64,000 nt of DNA from Dehalococcoidia bacterium (GCA_020432045.1 JAGQHB010000060.1:1-64000), one strand, 5' to 3'; positions 52,782-63,699 are shown, counted from the first letter of the stretch. Notes: generated by a model from the sequence alone, not told the origin. Numbers and translations are program-made.

Positions 52782-54068
52782 ATGAGCCAACCGCTGGATG
52801 GCCCACGACGGCGATTGCCGTTTGCATTTTCAGAACTGGATGCTTCGGTGCGACGGGACGTGCTGTACTTCGAAGCGAGTGACACGGCCCAGAGTTCAGG
52901 GATCCTCTACCGTCCGCCAGGCCGGGAGCCAAAGACGGCCGTCTACTTGATGCATCCGCGGGGTGCATTCAGCCGGCATTATGTTGTGCCGGGCCTAACG
53001 GCTCGTGGCTACGCGGTGTTGGGACACGACAGCCGGTACCTGAACAACGATTCGCACATGATCCATGAGCGGCTGCTGCTGGATGTTGCGGCGGGGATGC
53101 GTGAGCTGAAGGAACGCGGGTTTGAGCGGATCGTACTTCTCGGGAACAGTGGCGGCGGGTCGCTGCTGGGCTTCTACCAATCGCAGGCAGCCAAGGAGCC
53201 GGGGGAGCGGTTGAGCTCGGCGCCTGGTGGCGAACTGGCGGACCTGCCCGGCGAAACGATGCCTCCCGGAGACCTGTTCATAGCTGTCGCGGCACACCCG
53301 GGGCAGGGCCGGTTCATGCAGAACGTGCTGGATCCGAGCGTGGTGAACGAGGCCGACCCGACGAGCTGGGAGCCAGATTTCGACATGTATTCGCCTCACA
53401 ATGGGTACCGGCCTTACCCGGAGCCGAGCCACTTCGAGACGCGATGGCTGGGAAAGTACCGCAACCGCCAGCGAGACCGGAACCGGCGACTGGACGCTCT
53501 GGCGCGCGGATATATCGAGGAGCGGGAGTACTGGCAGGAGCGCCGGCGCGAGCCCGTCTATGGGGAACTGGCACCCGTCCAGCGGGGGCTGGTGGACCGC
53601 CGGGCTAATCTCTCGCGGTACATGGTGGTGTACCGGACACTGGCGAACCCGGCGTACCTCGACCTCACGATCGAGCCGAATGGGCGGCCACTGGGGAGTA
53701 TCTTCGCGACCGGCGACCCGATTACCGGGAATTACGGACAGGCTGGCCTGGGGCGATTGTTGACGCCCGGGGCGTGGCTAAGCACCTGGAGCGGCGTAAG
53801 CAGCAGGGCAAACCTGCCCCAGACGATCGCGGGCATTACCGTGCCGACACTACTGGTGTACGCGGACGGGGACAGCGACGTGTTCCCATCGGAACAGCTG
53901 GAGATGTACAACGCCAGCGGAGCGGACGACAGAGACCTGCAGGTACTCGACTGGGCAGACCACTACCTGAACCCCGTTGGTGAGGAAGGCCGGGCGATGG
54001 CCGACCCTCGGGAGCGGTTGCTGGAGATGATCGTGCCATGGATCGAGGAGCGCATCGGGGAGCCGTAG
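52782..54068 (+). CDS. large alpha/beta hydrolase family protein
   Basis: A 428-residue protein. An alpha/beta core is visible: AVYLMHPRGAF, YAVLGHDSRY, then LLGNSGGGSLLGFYQS with the nucleophile Ser near residue 127, and VPTLLVYADGDSDV for the acid and WADHYLNPVG for the His. A large insert of about 170 residues (about 150-320) lies between the nucleophile and the acid, much longer than usual, with RNRQRDRNRR basic patches. No signal peptide. GAAGGGAC precedes the ATG. Substrate unknown. Confidence 0.75.
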   Translation: MSQPLDGPRRRLPFAFSELDASVRRDVLYFEASDTAQSSGILYRPPGREPKTAVYLMHPRGAFSRHYVVPGLTARGYAVLGHDSRYLNNDSHMIHERLLLDVAAGMRELKERGFERIVLLGNSGGGSLLGFYQSQAAKEPGERLSSAPGGELADLPGETMPPGDLFIAVAAHPGQGRFMQNVLDPSVVNEADPTSWEPDFDMYSPHNGYRPYPEPSHFETRWLGKYRNRQRDRNRRLDALARGYIEEREYWQERRREPVYGELAPVQRGLVDRRANLSRYMVVYRTLANPAYLDLTIEPNGRPLGSIFATGDPITGNYGQAGLGRLLTPGAWLSTWSGVSSRANLPQTIAGITVPTLLVYADGDSDVFPSEQLEMYNASGADDRDLQVLDWADHYLNPVGEEGRAMADPRERLLEMIVPWIEERIGEP

Positions 54069-54070
54069 GC

Positions 54071-54113
54071 GCGTGGGCACCCTGACTCCGATGCAAAGAG
54101 AGGGCGCCCACGC
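54071..54113. terminator. hairpin between convergent genes
   Basis: GCGTGGGCACCCT (54071-54083) and AGGGCGCCCACGC (54101-54113) form a 13-bp stem with one A-C mismatch and a 17-nt loop, between the hydrolase and the convergent ArsR-SRPBCC gene. No U-tract; termination is likely by position only. Confidence 0.5.
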
Positions 54114-54119
54114 CCTGTG

Positions 54120-54950
54120 TTACATGGTCCTGGCGTATTCAACGAGCTGGTCAAGAACCGTGCCCCAGCCATCGTAGAAGCCCATCTCCTCGTGAGTCTT
54201 GCGACCGGCTTCATCGCGGTGAATCGCAATAGCGACATAGCGACAGCCATCTCCCTCCGGGGTCATCGTGACGACTGCCGTGAAGAAGGGGTTTTCGGAG
54301 GGCCGGTAGCCGGGGAGTAGAGCATCCGTCCAGACGAGGCGTTCGCCGGGTACCACTTCCAGGTAGCAGCCCACGTTGGGGAACTCTTCGCCTTCCGGCG
54401 AACGCATAGTGCTGCTGAAAACGCCGCCGGGACGGAGGTCCACTTCGCAGGCAGTAATCGACCATGGCCGTGGGGCGAACCAGTGCTTGATGTGTTCGGG
54501 TTCGGTCCATGCCTTCCAGACGAGTTCTGGGGAGATGTCGACGACGCGTTCCAGAACAAGGTCGAGCTTTGGGTCGGGTTTGGCGAGTGTCGAAGTAGCC
54601 ATGTCTCGGAGTCCTTCCTTGAGTTTGACGAGGTACTCGTCGAGTTGGTCCAGGCGCTGTTCCCAGAACCTGCGTTGGCGGGCCAGCCAGTCTTCAGCCA
54701 GCCGGATTCGCCGTGGTGCAACCTGGTAGGTCCTCACCCGGCCGTGCTTTTGCGAGCGGACGAGCCCGCATTGCTCCATGACGCGGAGGTGGCCGACGAA
54801 CGACGGGAGCGCCATCTGGTGGTGGCGAGCGAGTTCAGAGACCGAAGCGGGCCCCCTGCTGAGGCGCTCGAACACCTGCCGGCGCGTGGGGTCGGAGAGT
54901 CCCCTGAACACGGCGTCTACAGATTCGGCGGGGGCGACTTCGGTCGTCAT
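54120..54950 (-). CDS. ArsR-type regulator fused to SRPBCC (AHSA1) domain
   Basis: A 276-residue chain. Residues 10-80 are an ArsR/SmtB winged helix ([34 protein letters not shown]); no metal-binding Cys pair is seen. Residues 120-276 form an AHSA1/SRPBCC domain ([44 protein letters not shown]). In many genomes these are two adjacent genes; here they are in frame with no stop. Met117 (54602) has GGAAGGACT about 9 nt upstream, so the SRPBCC part may also be made alone. A palindrome at 54992-55011 overlaps the promoter, suggesting autoregulation. The small-molecule ligand is unknown. Confidence 0.85.
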   Translation of the reverse strand: MTTEVAPAESVDAVFRGLSDPTRRQVFERLSRGPASVSELARHHQMALPSFVGHLRVMEQCGLVRSQKHGRVRTYQVAPRRIRLAEDWLARQRRFWEQRLDQLDEYLVKLKEGLRDMATSTLAKPDPKLDLVLERVVDISPELVWKAWTEPEHIKHWFAPRPWSITACEVDLRPGGVFSSTMRSPEGEEFPNVGCYLEVVPGERLVWTDALLPGYRPSENPFFTAVVTMTPEGDGCRYVAIAIHRDEAGRKTHEEMGFYDGWGTVLDQLVEYARTM

Positions 54951-54991
54951 GCCTGTCCTCCTGCGATGGGAGAAACGTAGTTTCCGTCGTT

Positions 54992-55011
54992 ACTTAGGTC
55001 AATACCTAAGT
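54992..55011 (-). promoter_or_regulatory. palindromic operator of the ArsR-SRPBCC gene
   Basis: ACTTAGGT (54992-54999) and ACCTAAGT (55004-55011) are perfect inverted arms around CAAT, centred about 50 bp upstream of the start codon. It covers TTGACC (-35 on the minus strand), with TACGTT at -10 17 bp downstream (54974-54979). This is the expected place for an ArsR-type dimer to bind and repress its own gene. Binding is inferred from position and symmetry. Confidence 0.7.
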
Positions 55012-55074
55012 TTAGTGAAAACATGATATTTGGTACGGCTAAGCGCGGCCCGGTGTGGGAGAGTCGTGCCGAGC

Positions 55075-55386
55075 CTATTCGCCGCTCTCCTGCAGCGCGT
55101 GTGCAGCGATGGACGTTTCCAGCGTCTCCTCGAAGCCGATCACGAGGCCCGCCGCAACCAGCGCCGGGAGATGCCAGAGCCAACCTGCAGCGGCAACAGC
55201 GAGCGACGTCCCGAACAGGAGGAATCGGAGGCCGCCCACCCATGTCTGGTTCTTGCGCGCCGTACCAACGGGAAGACACAAGCCACGAGACGTGAGTATC
55301 ACACCGCGGAGCGAGAGCGCGACGCCGGCCGTGACGAGCACCGCCGCCGGATAAAGCCGCCAGGAGAGTTCCCACATCTGTTCCAT
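55075..55386 (-). CDS. small membrane protein
   Basis: A 103-residue frame with at least two strong hydrophobic helices (YPAAVLVTAGVALSLRGVIL and LFGTSLAVAAAGWLWHLPA) and a third amphipathic one. Composition fits a real membrane protein, but no family is recognised and the ribosome site is weak. It lies between the ArsR-SRPBCC gene and a membrane protein gene. Confidence 0.5.
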   Translation of the reverse strand: MEQMWELSWRLYPAAVLVTAGVALSLRGVILTSRGLCLPVGTARKNQTWVGGLRFLLFGTSLAVAAAGWLWHLPALVAAGLVIGFEETLETSIAAHALQESGE

Positions 55387-55433
55387 GAGGGGATCGTATG
55401 CTGGCGGGATGGCGGTATCGATTACCTGTGAGG

Positions 55434-56372
55434 TCAGGCGCGTTCGATGGCAGCGACAGCGGCCGCGAAAAGGACACCCTGGAGCAGCGCGGCAGAGGCG
55501 AACGCCCAGAGACCAGCTGCACGTTCGCGGGCATGGAGCGCGACGCCGACAGCAATGTTGACGGCCGAGATCGCAGCTCCGAGATATACGATCTTGAGCA
55601 GCTCAGACTTTTCTCCGACGACGGCGAGGCCGCCGGACGCGGGGAATGTGAGCTCGATGATCTCAGGGAGGCCGGGGTAGCGGTACATGACGAAGCCGCA
55701 GGTGAGGACGGCACCGAAAACGGCGAGGAGGGTGGCCGAGATCGCGTGACCGTCCCGCCAGAACGGAAGGGCCGCGATCCCTGAGGCGGCGGAGCGCTGA
55801 GGGTGGGATTCGAGCGAGCCGAGGACGGTGCGGGATTGGATTTCTTCGGCCAGCCCAGCCTGGTCGACAAGCGAGAGGGCGTAGGACTCCTGGGTGGTAT
55901 GGACGATGACGAGGTCGGACTGCATACGGTGGGTCGAGTAAAAGAGTGTGTATCCGATTCGTTTCACTTCGGCGTGACCGATGTGGCAACCGGGCCAATT
56001 GATGCCGCGAATGTGGGCCGGGTCGAGGGTACGGCCGGGTACGAGACGCAGGATCGTGTCGATCGGGATCTCGACGCGGCGGAACCCCCAGCGGATAACG
56101 AGCGCGTCGCCATCGATGACGTAGGCCATGGTGGCGATGCCGTGGGTCCAGTTCACGAATGCGGCAGCAACGACAAGAAGCAGCGCCGCCGTCAGCCACG
56201 CAAGGAACGTCTTGAACTCGGTGCCGCCGTTGGCAGCGGTGCGAAGGGCGACGAGCGCGAAGGCGAGCGTACCGACGGCTATCGCCAATCCGATGGCGAC
56301 GCCTGTTGACCTTGGCGGCCGGAAGACGACCTGCGCTAGCTGAGAATTCGCGCTCGTGCTGGCGTGCACCAC
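55434..56372 (-). CDS. membrane protein with PH-like (bPH) domain
   Basis: A 312-residue protein: two transmembrane segments at about 22-45 and 52-72, then a soluble part with DGDALVIRWGFRRVEIPIDTILRLV and GYTLFYSTHRMQSDLVIVHTTQESYALS, the pattern of bacterial pleckstrin-homology (bPH) domains, and two or three more transmembrane segments to the C-terminus. Function unknown. The GTG start overlaps the 3' end of ilvE by 37 bp, so it probably follows ilvE on one transcript. Confidence 0.7.
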   Translation of the reverse strand: MVHASTSANSQLAQVVFRPPRSTGVAIGLAIAVGTLAFALVALRTAANGGTEFKTFLAWLTAALLLVVAAAFVNWTHGIATMAYVIDGDALVIRWGFRRVEIPIDTILRLVPGRTLDPAHIRGINWPGCHIGHAEVKRIGYTLFYSTHRMQSDLVIVHTTQESYALSLVDQAGLAEEIQSRTVLGSLESHPQRSAASGIAALPFWRDGHAISATLLAVFGAVLTCGFVMYRYPGLPEIIELTFPASGGLAVVGEKSELLKIVYLGAAISAVNIAVGVALHARERAAGLWAFASAALLQGVLFAAAVAAIERA

Positions 56373-57262
56373 TGGCGGTACTTCTCGTTCTTTCCCCGGA
56401 TGATGTCGTAGAAGAGGGAGCTGAGCTTGGAGGTGATGGGTCCGGGGACACCGGCTCCGACCGCGCGGCGATCGACCTCTGTGATAGGAGTGAGGTGAGC
56501 GGCGGTGCCGGTCATGAAGAGTTCGTCGCAGACGTAGAGTTCGGAACGATCGATCGTGCGCTCGACTGTTTCGATGCCGAGTTCTTCTTTCGCGATCTGG
56601 ACGACGGTGGCAGCGGTGATTCCTTCGAGGATATTGTCGGAAGGGCTCGGAGTGATGAGCTTGCCGCGACGAATCATGAAGATGTTCTCGCCGCTGCCTT
56701 CGGAGACGTGTCCGTCGCCGTTGAGCATGATCGCCTCGTCAAAGCCGTTGAGATTGGCTTCGGTCTTGGCGAGGGCACTGTTGGCGTAGATGCCGGTGAC
56801 CTTGGCTCGCGGCGGGATGCCGGTGTCGTCTACGCGGCGCCAGGTGCTGGTATGGCAGCGAGCCGATTCGGGGAGATAGGCCGGGAACGGTGTAACGAAG
56901 ATCAGGGTGTCATGTTCGAGGTTGTGGAGGCGGACTCCGAGCTGTTCGGCGCTCGTATAGACAAGCGGCCGGATGTAGACGTCTTCAGTGAAGCCGCTGC
57001 GCTCGACGATTTCAAGGGTGACCTCGCAGAGGCGGTCCACGGAATCGCGCATTTCAAGCATCATGACCTTGGAGCTGAGGGCGAGGCGCTCGTAGTGCTC
57101 ACGCATGCGGAAGAGGTAGTGGCAGCCGTCATCGGCGTTCCAGTTTCCGCGGATGCCTTCGAACACGGCGGTCCCATAGTGAAGCGCGTGCGTCATGACG
57201 CTGATCTTGGCTTCTTCGATGGGGACGACGTTGCCGCGGAAGTAGGCGTAGGCGCTGGCCAT
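56336..57262 (-). CDS. ilvE: branched-chain amino acid aminotransferase
   Basis: A 308-residue fold type IV PLP aminotransferase. It starts MASAYAYFRGN, has HALHYGTAVFEGIR, the PLP Lys in NSALAKTEAN, then LNGFDEAIMLNGDGHVSEGSGENIF and FMTGTAAHLTPI near the end: the IlvE pattern. It makes valine, leucine and isoleucine from their 2-oxoacids. The ATG at 57262 has AAGGAG 7 nt upstream; a nearer ATG at 57268 would leave 1 nt spacing. It is transcribed towards the PH-domain protein. Confidence 0.92.
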   Translation of the reverse strand: MASAYAYFRGNVVPIEEAKISVMTHALHYGTAVFEGIRGNWNADDGCHYLFRMREHYERLALSSKVMMLEMRDSVDRLCEVTLEIVERSGFTEDVYIRPLVYTSAEQLGVRLHNLEHDTLIFVTPFPAYLPESARCHTSTWRRVDDTGIPPRAKVTGIYANSALAKTEANLNGFDEAIMLNGDGHVSEGSGENIFMIRRGKLITPSPSDNILEGITAATVVQIAKEELGIETVERTIDRSELYVCDELFMTGTAAHLTPITEVDRRAVGAGVPGPITSKLSSLFYDIIRGKNEKYRQWCTPARARILS

Positions 57263-57324
57263 GTTCATGCTCCTTGGAGAATCCGGTCGCCGAAGTATAG
57301 GAGGAGGTGGAATTGCGCGCCCGC

Positions 57325-57768
57325 TCAGTTGCCTTCGAGGAAGGTGGGGTATTCGCATTCCGGCACGGAGGAAACGGCGGCAGCAAGGCGGGAGCGGACG
57401 GACGCTTCGGGTACGGGCGGATCACGCGTCACGAGGTAGGTGGGCTCATCCAGTGCGTCCTTGAGATAGTCGAGGAATTCCTGATGGAAGGTGGCCACAT
57501 CCGGGGGCGGGACGATCGCCTGCATGGAGTCGTAGTAGTCCTGGACAACCTTGACGAGGCCGTCGCGAGTCTCCGTGAGGAGCGACTCGCGGAAGTTGGT
57601 GACTCCCGTGCAAAACACCTTGAGGTATGCCTCGTCAGTGAGCGGGTCACCTGACGGCGTCACCGGCGATGCTGCGGCCGGTGCCGGGTCGTCCTTGCTG
57701 TCGCTACCGCAGGAAACGAGCAGCACCGGCGCCAGGGCGACCACCAGGATTATTGGAAGGATCTTCAT
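57325..57768 (-). CDS. putative lipoprotein, unknown function
   Basis: A 147-residue lipoprotein: a hydrophobic signal (ILPIILVVALAPVLLVSC) with lipobox LVSC, then an Asp/Pro/Ala-rich linker and a helical domain with two Cys (VFCTGVTNF and VPECEYPTF), which could form a disulfide outside the cell. No family is recognised. It may share a transcript with the genes upstream and with ilvE downstream. ATG 57768 is used; a GTG six codons upstream is also possible. Confidence 0.62.
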   Translation of the reverse strand: MKILPIILVVALAPVLLVSCGSDSKDDPAPAAASPVTPSGDPLTDEAYLKVFCTGVTNFRESLLTETRDGLVKVVQDYYDSMQAIVPPPDVATFHQEFLDYLKDALDEPTYLVTRDPPVPEASVRSRLAAAVSSVPECEYPTFLEGN

Positions 57769-57815
57769 CGATGTGGATGGTATCACCGAGAAGCACCTGC
57801 CTTCGTCGAGGCGGT

Positions 57816-58667
57816 TCAGAGGAGGATCCGGTGGGGCGCGTCACCGGGCCTGCGGCGCCAGCCTGTGACCAGCCAGCGACTGCCGCCGGGAGTGTCGACC
57901 TCTTCGATCCGGCAGCGCGTGGGCGAACCGAGAGCAGTCGCCGCAGATGCACTGAATCGCTCCCGATGTCCTGGGTCGGGGGCGGCCAGGGGCGAGTCCT
58001 CCACGCCAAGGTTGTTGAGGTGAAATTCACCGAGGGCGAGGAGCCAGCCGAGAATGATCTCGGCGAGGCCGAGGTGGAAGTCCCGGTCGCCGAAGGAGAC
58101 GAGAACGCGGCCGGGGGTGGATTCGCTGCCTACGGTCAGGAGCGTCGCACCGAAGTGCGGTAGAGCAAGGTCGGACGATTGGCGATAGACGCCGCCCAGG
58201 GTGGGGTAGCGGGCGAGGGCCTCGGCGCTGCGGTAGGCATGGAGACGGAACTCGGTGGCATGGAGGTCGTGCGCGGGGCCAATGCCATCTTCGTCCAGCC
58301 ACTGCTGCCACTCTGAGGAGTCGGTGCCGCCAAGGCTCACCTGTGCCGCGGCAAAATCGCAGGATGCGCGGACGAGAGGTATGGCGGCCACGTAGTTTCC
58401 CCATTGCAGGGCCTGGACGGCCTGGAGACGGCTAAGCCAGGATCGTGACCACGCCGACATTGCGGCCGCCACGCGCTGGTTGCGGAACTTGGCGCCGGAC
58501 GACGCCTCTGCGGCGGCGCCTTCGATGTCAAGCCCCTGGAGGACGAGTGCGATTTCGGGGTCAAGGACGAACCCTGCCTGGCGGTATGCATCTGCGGCAG
58601 GAGAGCCTGTGGGCGGACGCGTTGCGCCGTGGACAGCGGTATTGATACGAGGCGGCGAGACGCGCAT
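57816..58667 (-). CDS. hypothetical protein
   Basis: About 283 residues from ATG 58667. It has a helical region (AAMSAWSRSWLSRLQAVQALQWGNYVAAIPLVRASCDFAAAQV) followed by mixed alpha/beta sequence including GRVLVSFGDRDFHLGLAEIILGWLLALGEFHLN. I cannot place it in a family. No signal peptide is seen. The frame continues left of 58667 over the upstream gene's tail with Ser/Pro-rich sequence that is not coding. It follows the 58714 gene by 46 bp in the eno-led operon. Confidence 0.6.
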   Translation of the reverse strand: MRVSPPRINTAVHGATRPPTGSPAADAYRQAGFVLDPEIALVLQGLDIEGAAAEASSGAKFRNQRVAAAMSAWSRSWLSRLQAVQALQWGNYVAAIPLVRASCDFAAAQVSLGGTDSSEWQQWLDEDGIGPAHDLHATEFRLHAYRSAEALARYPTLGGVYRQSSDLALPHFGATLLTVGSESTPGRVLVSFGDRDFHLGLAEIILGWLLALGEFHLNNLGVEDSPLAAPDPGHRERFSASAATALGSPTRCRIEEVDTPGGSRWLVTGWRRRPGDAPHRILL

Positions 58668-58713
58668 CAGAAGTGCACCCGCTGCGTTGGGCCATGCACC
58701 GTGTGGTGGTTCA

Positions 58714-59229
58714 TCATTGGTTCTTCCGAGCTTCGCGGGCTCGCTTGATGAGCGCGAGGCGGCGTTCGTGGAGTCCGGCGGGTTCGCCAGGCACCGGGAA
58801 GATGGCCCAGTTGAGAAGGAGCGAGTCCTGTGCCAGTTCGGGGACGGCTTCAAGGAAGTCGAGGGCGTGATTGGCGCCGATGGATGACGAGGAGACGACG
58901 GCATCGACGACACCAGGCTGGGCGGCGGCAGCGGAGGGCGCGGTCAGTGCCTGGACAATGTCGCAGATAGCCGAGGCAAGGAGCTCGTCCACTTCTTCTG
59001 GGCCTACGTGTGCGATGGGCAATTCGGAAGCACCAGCGGCAGGCTGCGATATCGTGGCGACGGCCCCATCGTAGTGATGCAGGAGCAGGCCGAACGTTGC
59101 AGCAACGGTTGCGCCGGTAGCGGGGCAGATGGCATCGAACTCAGCATCCTCCAACAAGTCAGCGACCGTACGAAGCGCCGCGATGTCATAGATGAACCGG
59201 TCGGCGGCGGCACGGAGGAAGATGTTCAC
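58714..59229 (-). CDS. hypothetical protein downstream of enolase
   Basis: About 171 residues from a GTG at 59229. The sequence VNIFLRAAADRFIYDIAALRTVADLLEDAEF followed by GATVAATFGLLLHHYDGAVATI looks like a soluble alpha/beta protein, and ends with a helix of Arg and Lys (HERRLALIKRAREARKNQ). No family recognised. The frame continues into eno in another phase, which is not coding. The gap from eno is 13 bp, so it is probably co-transcribed. Confidence 0.6.
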   Translation of the reverse strand: MNIFLRAAADRFIYDIAALRTVADLLEDAEFDAICPATGATVAATFGLLLHHYDGAVATISQPAAGASELPIAHVGPEEVDELLASAICDIVQALTAPSAAAAQPGVVDAVVSSSSIGANHALDFLEAVPELAQDSLLLNWAIFPVPGEPAGLHERRLALIKRAREARKNQ

Positions 59230-59242
59230 AGGCTGCTCGCTG

Positions 59243-61122
<1,880 letters not shown>

Positions 61123-61212
61123 GGAAATCGCTCCGAAAGCAGGTTCGCGGGGGCCCGCGGCCCGAGTGGCGGTAGTGTAGCGCGAGCGGAAGCTGGGCGC
61201 TCTTGTAGCGGA

Positions 61213-61235
61213 GATAGTGTCAGTCCTACACTATC
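61213..61235 (+). promoter_or_regulatory. palindromic operator upstream of nadBC (NrtR-like)
   Basis: GATAGTGT (61213-61220) and ACACTATC (61228-61235) are perfect inverted arms with a 7-bp spacer. The TAGTGT...ACACTA core matches what is known of NrtR boxes that control NAD genes. A promoter TTGTAG (61203) and TACACT (61227) spaced 18 bp overlaps it, which fits repression of nadBC. NrtR itself is not in the window, so the regulator is inferred. Confidence 0.65.
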
Positions 61236-61282
61236 GTGATGCCAGACCAGGTTGCTATCGCCACACTGCCGGTCGCCCGCGG

Positions 61283-62821
61283 GTGAAGTACCGCGTCATC
61301 GTGATCGGGAGCGGGATCTCGGGCCTTTTCGTGGCGCTGGAAACGCGACATCTCGGGCCGGTGCTGGTGCTGACCAAGGGGAGCATCGACGACTGCAACA
61401 CGAAATGGGCACAGGGCGGGATTGCCGCTGCAGTGGGTGCGCTGGATTCATTCGAACAGCACCTGGCGGACACGATCGTAGCGGGGGCCGGGCTGGTGGA
61501 CGCGGACGCAGCGCGGATCCTTTGTGAGGAAGCGCCCGCGCGGATTGCCGACCTCGTGCAGTACGGCGTCTCGTTTGACGAGATAGAAGGGGTAGTTTCG
61601 CTCGGGAAAGAGGCGGCTCACGGGCAAAACCGGATTCTCCACGCGGGCGGCGACCGGACGGGTGCAGCGATCGAGACAGCCCTGAGTTTTTCGACGCAAC
61701 AGGCGGAGATCACGGTATTCGACTACAGCCTCGCGACGCGGCTGCTCGCAAAGGACGGGCGGGTCGTGGGCGTCGAGGCACTCGACCTCCAGTCAGGACA
61801 GCGCGAGGAATACTTCGCAGACGCAGTGGTGATCGCGACGGGCGGTGCTGGTCAGCTTTATGACTACACGACGAACCCGGACATCGCGACGGGCGACGGG
61901 ATTGCCCTGGCGTTTGAAGCGGGGGCCGAGGTAAGCGACCTGGAGTTCTACCAGTTCCACCCGACGGCGTTGCGGCTGGAGGGGGCGCCGCCTTTCCTGA
62001 TCTCGGAAGCGGTGCGAGGCGAGGGTGCGGTACTGCGGAACGCAGCCGGGGACGCGTTCATGCCTCGATATCACAAGCTTGCAGACCTCGCGCCGCGGGA
62101 CGTGGTAGCGCGAGCGATCGTGCGGGAGATGAGGGCTGCGTCCGCGGACCATGTCGTGCTGGACTGCACCGGACTCCACGGGATGGACGTTGCAGCCCGA
62201 TTCCCGGGCATCTACAGCTACTGCCATGGCCAGGGGATCGATATGCGGACGACGCCGATCCCGGTGGCGCCCGCGGCGCATTACATGATGGGCGGCATCC
62301 GGACGGACACTATGGGACGGACGACGGTCGCGGGCCTCTATGCCTGTGGGGAGTGTGCCTGCACTGGTGTCCACGGGGCGAACCGTCTGGCAAGCAATTC
62401 GTTGATGGAGACGGTCGTGTTCGGCAAGCGCGTGGCGGAGGATCTCGCGCGGGGCGAAACACCGCCAGCGCCACAGACCGCGGACGCCATCGTGGCGCCC
62501 GAGGTGCTGGACGGTGCAGCAGGAGATCACACTACCATCCGAAGCCTGATGTGGGATGCCGTTGGTATCGAGCGGGACGGGACGCGGCTGCGCGCGGCAC
62601 TGGAAAGGCTCTCCGCCACGGCGCCCGAAACGGGCATCAACGACGACGCGCGGACGCGGCGTGATGTTGAAGAGCGGCGAGGGATGAGTTCGCTTGCCAG
62701 GCTGATGACGCGTGCTGCCCTGCAGCGAGAAGAGAGCCGGGGCGGGCACTACCGGCGAGACTTCCCGGAGACGGACGATCTCCGGTGGAAGCGGCACCAG
62801 GTGTTTCGCAATGATGCTTGA
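61283..62821 (+). CDS. nadB: L-aspartate oxidase
   Basis: A 512-residue FAD flavoprotein that oxidises aspartate to iminoaspartate, the first step of de novo NAD synthesis. The dinucleotide motif VIGSGISGLFVALE is at the very start, then TKWAQGGIAAAVG, and GANRLASNSLMETVVFGKRVAED near residue 390; LARGETP marks the end of the FAD domain. GTG 61283 places the Rossmann motif at the N-terminus as in the family; the frame from 61217 would start inside the operator. It overlaps nadC by 11 bp. Confidence 0.93.
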   Translation: MKYRVIVIGSGISGLFVALETRHLGPVLVLTKGSIDDCNTKWAQGGIAAAVGALDSFEQHLADTIVAGAGLVDADAARILCEEAPARIADLVQYGVSFDEIEGVVSLGKEAAHGQNRILHAGGDRTGAAIETALSFSTQQAEITVFDYSLATRLLAKDGRVVGVEALDLQSGQREEYFADAVVIATGGAGQLYDYTTNPDIATGDGIALAFEAGAEVSDLEFYQFHPTALRLEGAPPFLISEAVRGEGAVLRNAAGDAFMPRYHKLADLAPRDVVARAIVREMRAASADHVVLDCTGLHGMDVAARFPGIYSYCHGQGIDMRTTPIPVAPAAHYMMGGIRTDTMGRTTVAGLYACGECACTGVHGANRLASNSLMETVVFGKRVAEDLARGETPPAPQTADAIVAPEVLDGAAGDHTTIRSLMWDAVGIERDGTRLRAALERLSATAPETGINDDARTRRDVEERRGMSSLARLMTRAALQREESRGGHYRRDFPETDDLRWKRHQVFRNDA

Positions 62822-63674
62822 ACCGTTGGATGCGGGGCTGATTGAGCGGCTCGTCCGCGAAGCGCTAGAGGAAGACCGTGCCTTCGAGGATGCCACCACA
62901 CTGGCGACGGTGGACGCGAGCCTGATGGGACGGGGCGTGTTCCTCGCAAAGGAAGATGGAGTGCTGGCGGGGATCGCAGTGGCGCGGGCTACGTTTGAGG
63001 CGATCGACCCGGGCGTCCGGTTTGAGGGATCGGTGGTGGACGGGAGTGCGTTCTCGAAGGGCGACATCCTCGCGGAGGTGCGAGGGCCGGTGCGCGCGTT
63101 GTTACAGGCGGAGCGCGTGGCGCTGAACTTCCTGCAACGGATGTCAGGAACGGCGACGATGGCCTCGCAGTTCGTTCGCGAGGTGCAGGGTACAAAGGCG
63201 GTGATCCTGGACACCAGGAAAACGACGCCCGGGCTGCGGGACCTCGAGAAGTACGCGGTGCGCTGCGGAGGGGCGACCAACCACCGCCGCGACCTGGCCG
63301 TGATGGCGATGATCAAGGATAACCACCGCGAGGCACTGGCCCGGGAAGGCCGTTCGCTGGCGGACGGCGTTGCGGCGATCAGAGCGCGGACTCCCGGTAT
63401 CGCGGTCGAGGTGGAGGTGGACTCGCTCGACGACCTGGACGCGGCACTGGCGGCCGAGCCGGAGTGGATCCTGCTCGACAACATGCACGTCGCAACGATG
63501 GCGGTGGCAGTGCGGCGCTCAGCTGGCCGGACGAAATTGGAAGCGAGCGGCGGCGTAAAGCTGGACACGGTGAGAGCCATCGCGGAGACGGGCGTGGATG
63601 CGATTTCGGCGGGGGCGCTGACGCACAGCGCGCGGGCGTTGGACATCAGCCTGGAGCTTGAGTTCCAGGGCTGA
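62811..63674 (+). CDS. nadC: nicotinate-nucleotide pyrophosphorylase (quinolinate phosphoribosyltransferase)
   Basis: A 287-residue enzyme joining quinolinate and PRPP to give nicotinate mononucleotide and CO2. Signatures: DRAFEDATTLATVDA, NFLQRMSGTATMASQ, DTRKTTPGLRDLEKYAVRCGGATNHR, MIKDNH and EASGGVKLDTVRAIAETGVDAISAGALTHS. Length is standard. It starts at ATG 62811 within the nadB end, so the two are coupled. nadA is not in the window. Confidence 0.95.
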   Translation: MMLEPLDAGLIERLVREALEEDRAFEDATTLATVDASLMGRGVFLAKEDGVLAGIAVARATFEAIDPGVRFEGSVVDGSAFSKGDILAEVRGPVRALLQAERVALNFLQRMSGTATMASQFVREVQGTKAVILDTRKTTPGLRDLEKYAVRCGGATNHRRDLAVMAMIKDNHREALAREGRSLADGVAAIRARTPGIAVEVEVDSLDDLDAALAAEPEWILLDNMHVATMAVAVRRSAGRTKLEASGGVKLDTVRAIAETGVDAISAGALTHSARALDISLELEFQG

Positions 63675-63699
63675 GCGGCCGAGACACGGCGGACCGTGG

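Noticed and set aside
55030-55431. plus-strand 133-residue frame
   Set aside because: Its composition is charged and low-complexity, whereas the opposite strand encodes clear hydrophobic helices.
58668-58913. Extended N-terminus of the 57816 hypothetical gene
   Set aside because: The extra residues are Ser/Pro-rich and antisense-like, and they overlap the end of the 58714 gene in another phase.
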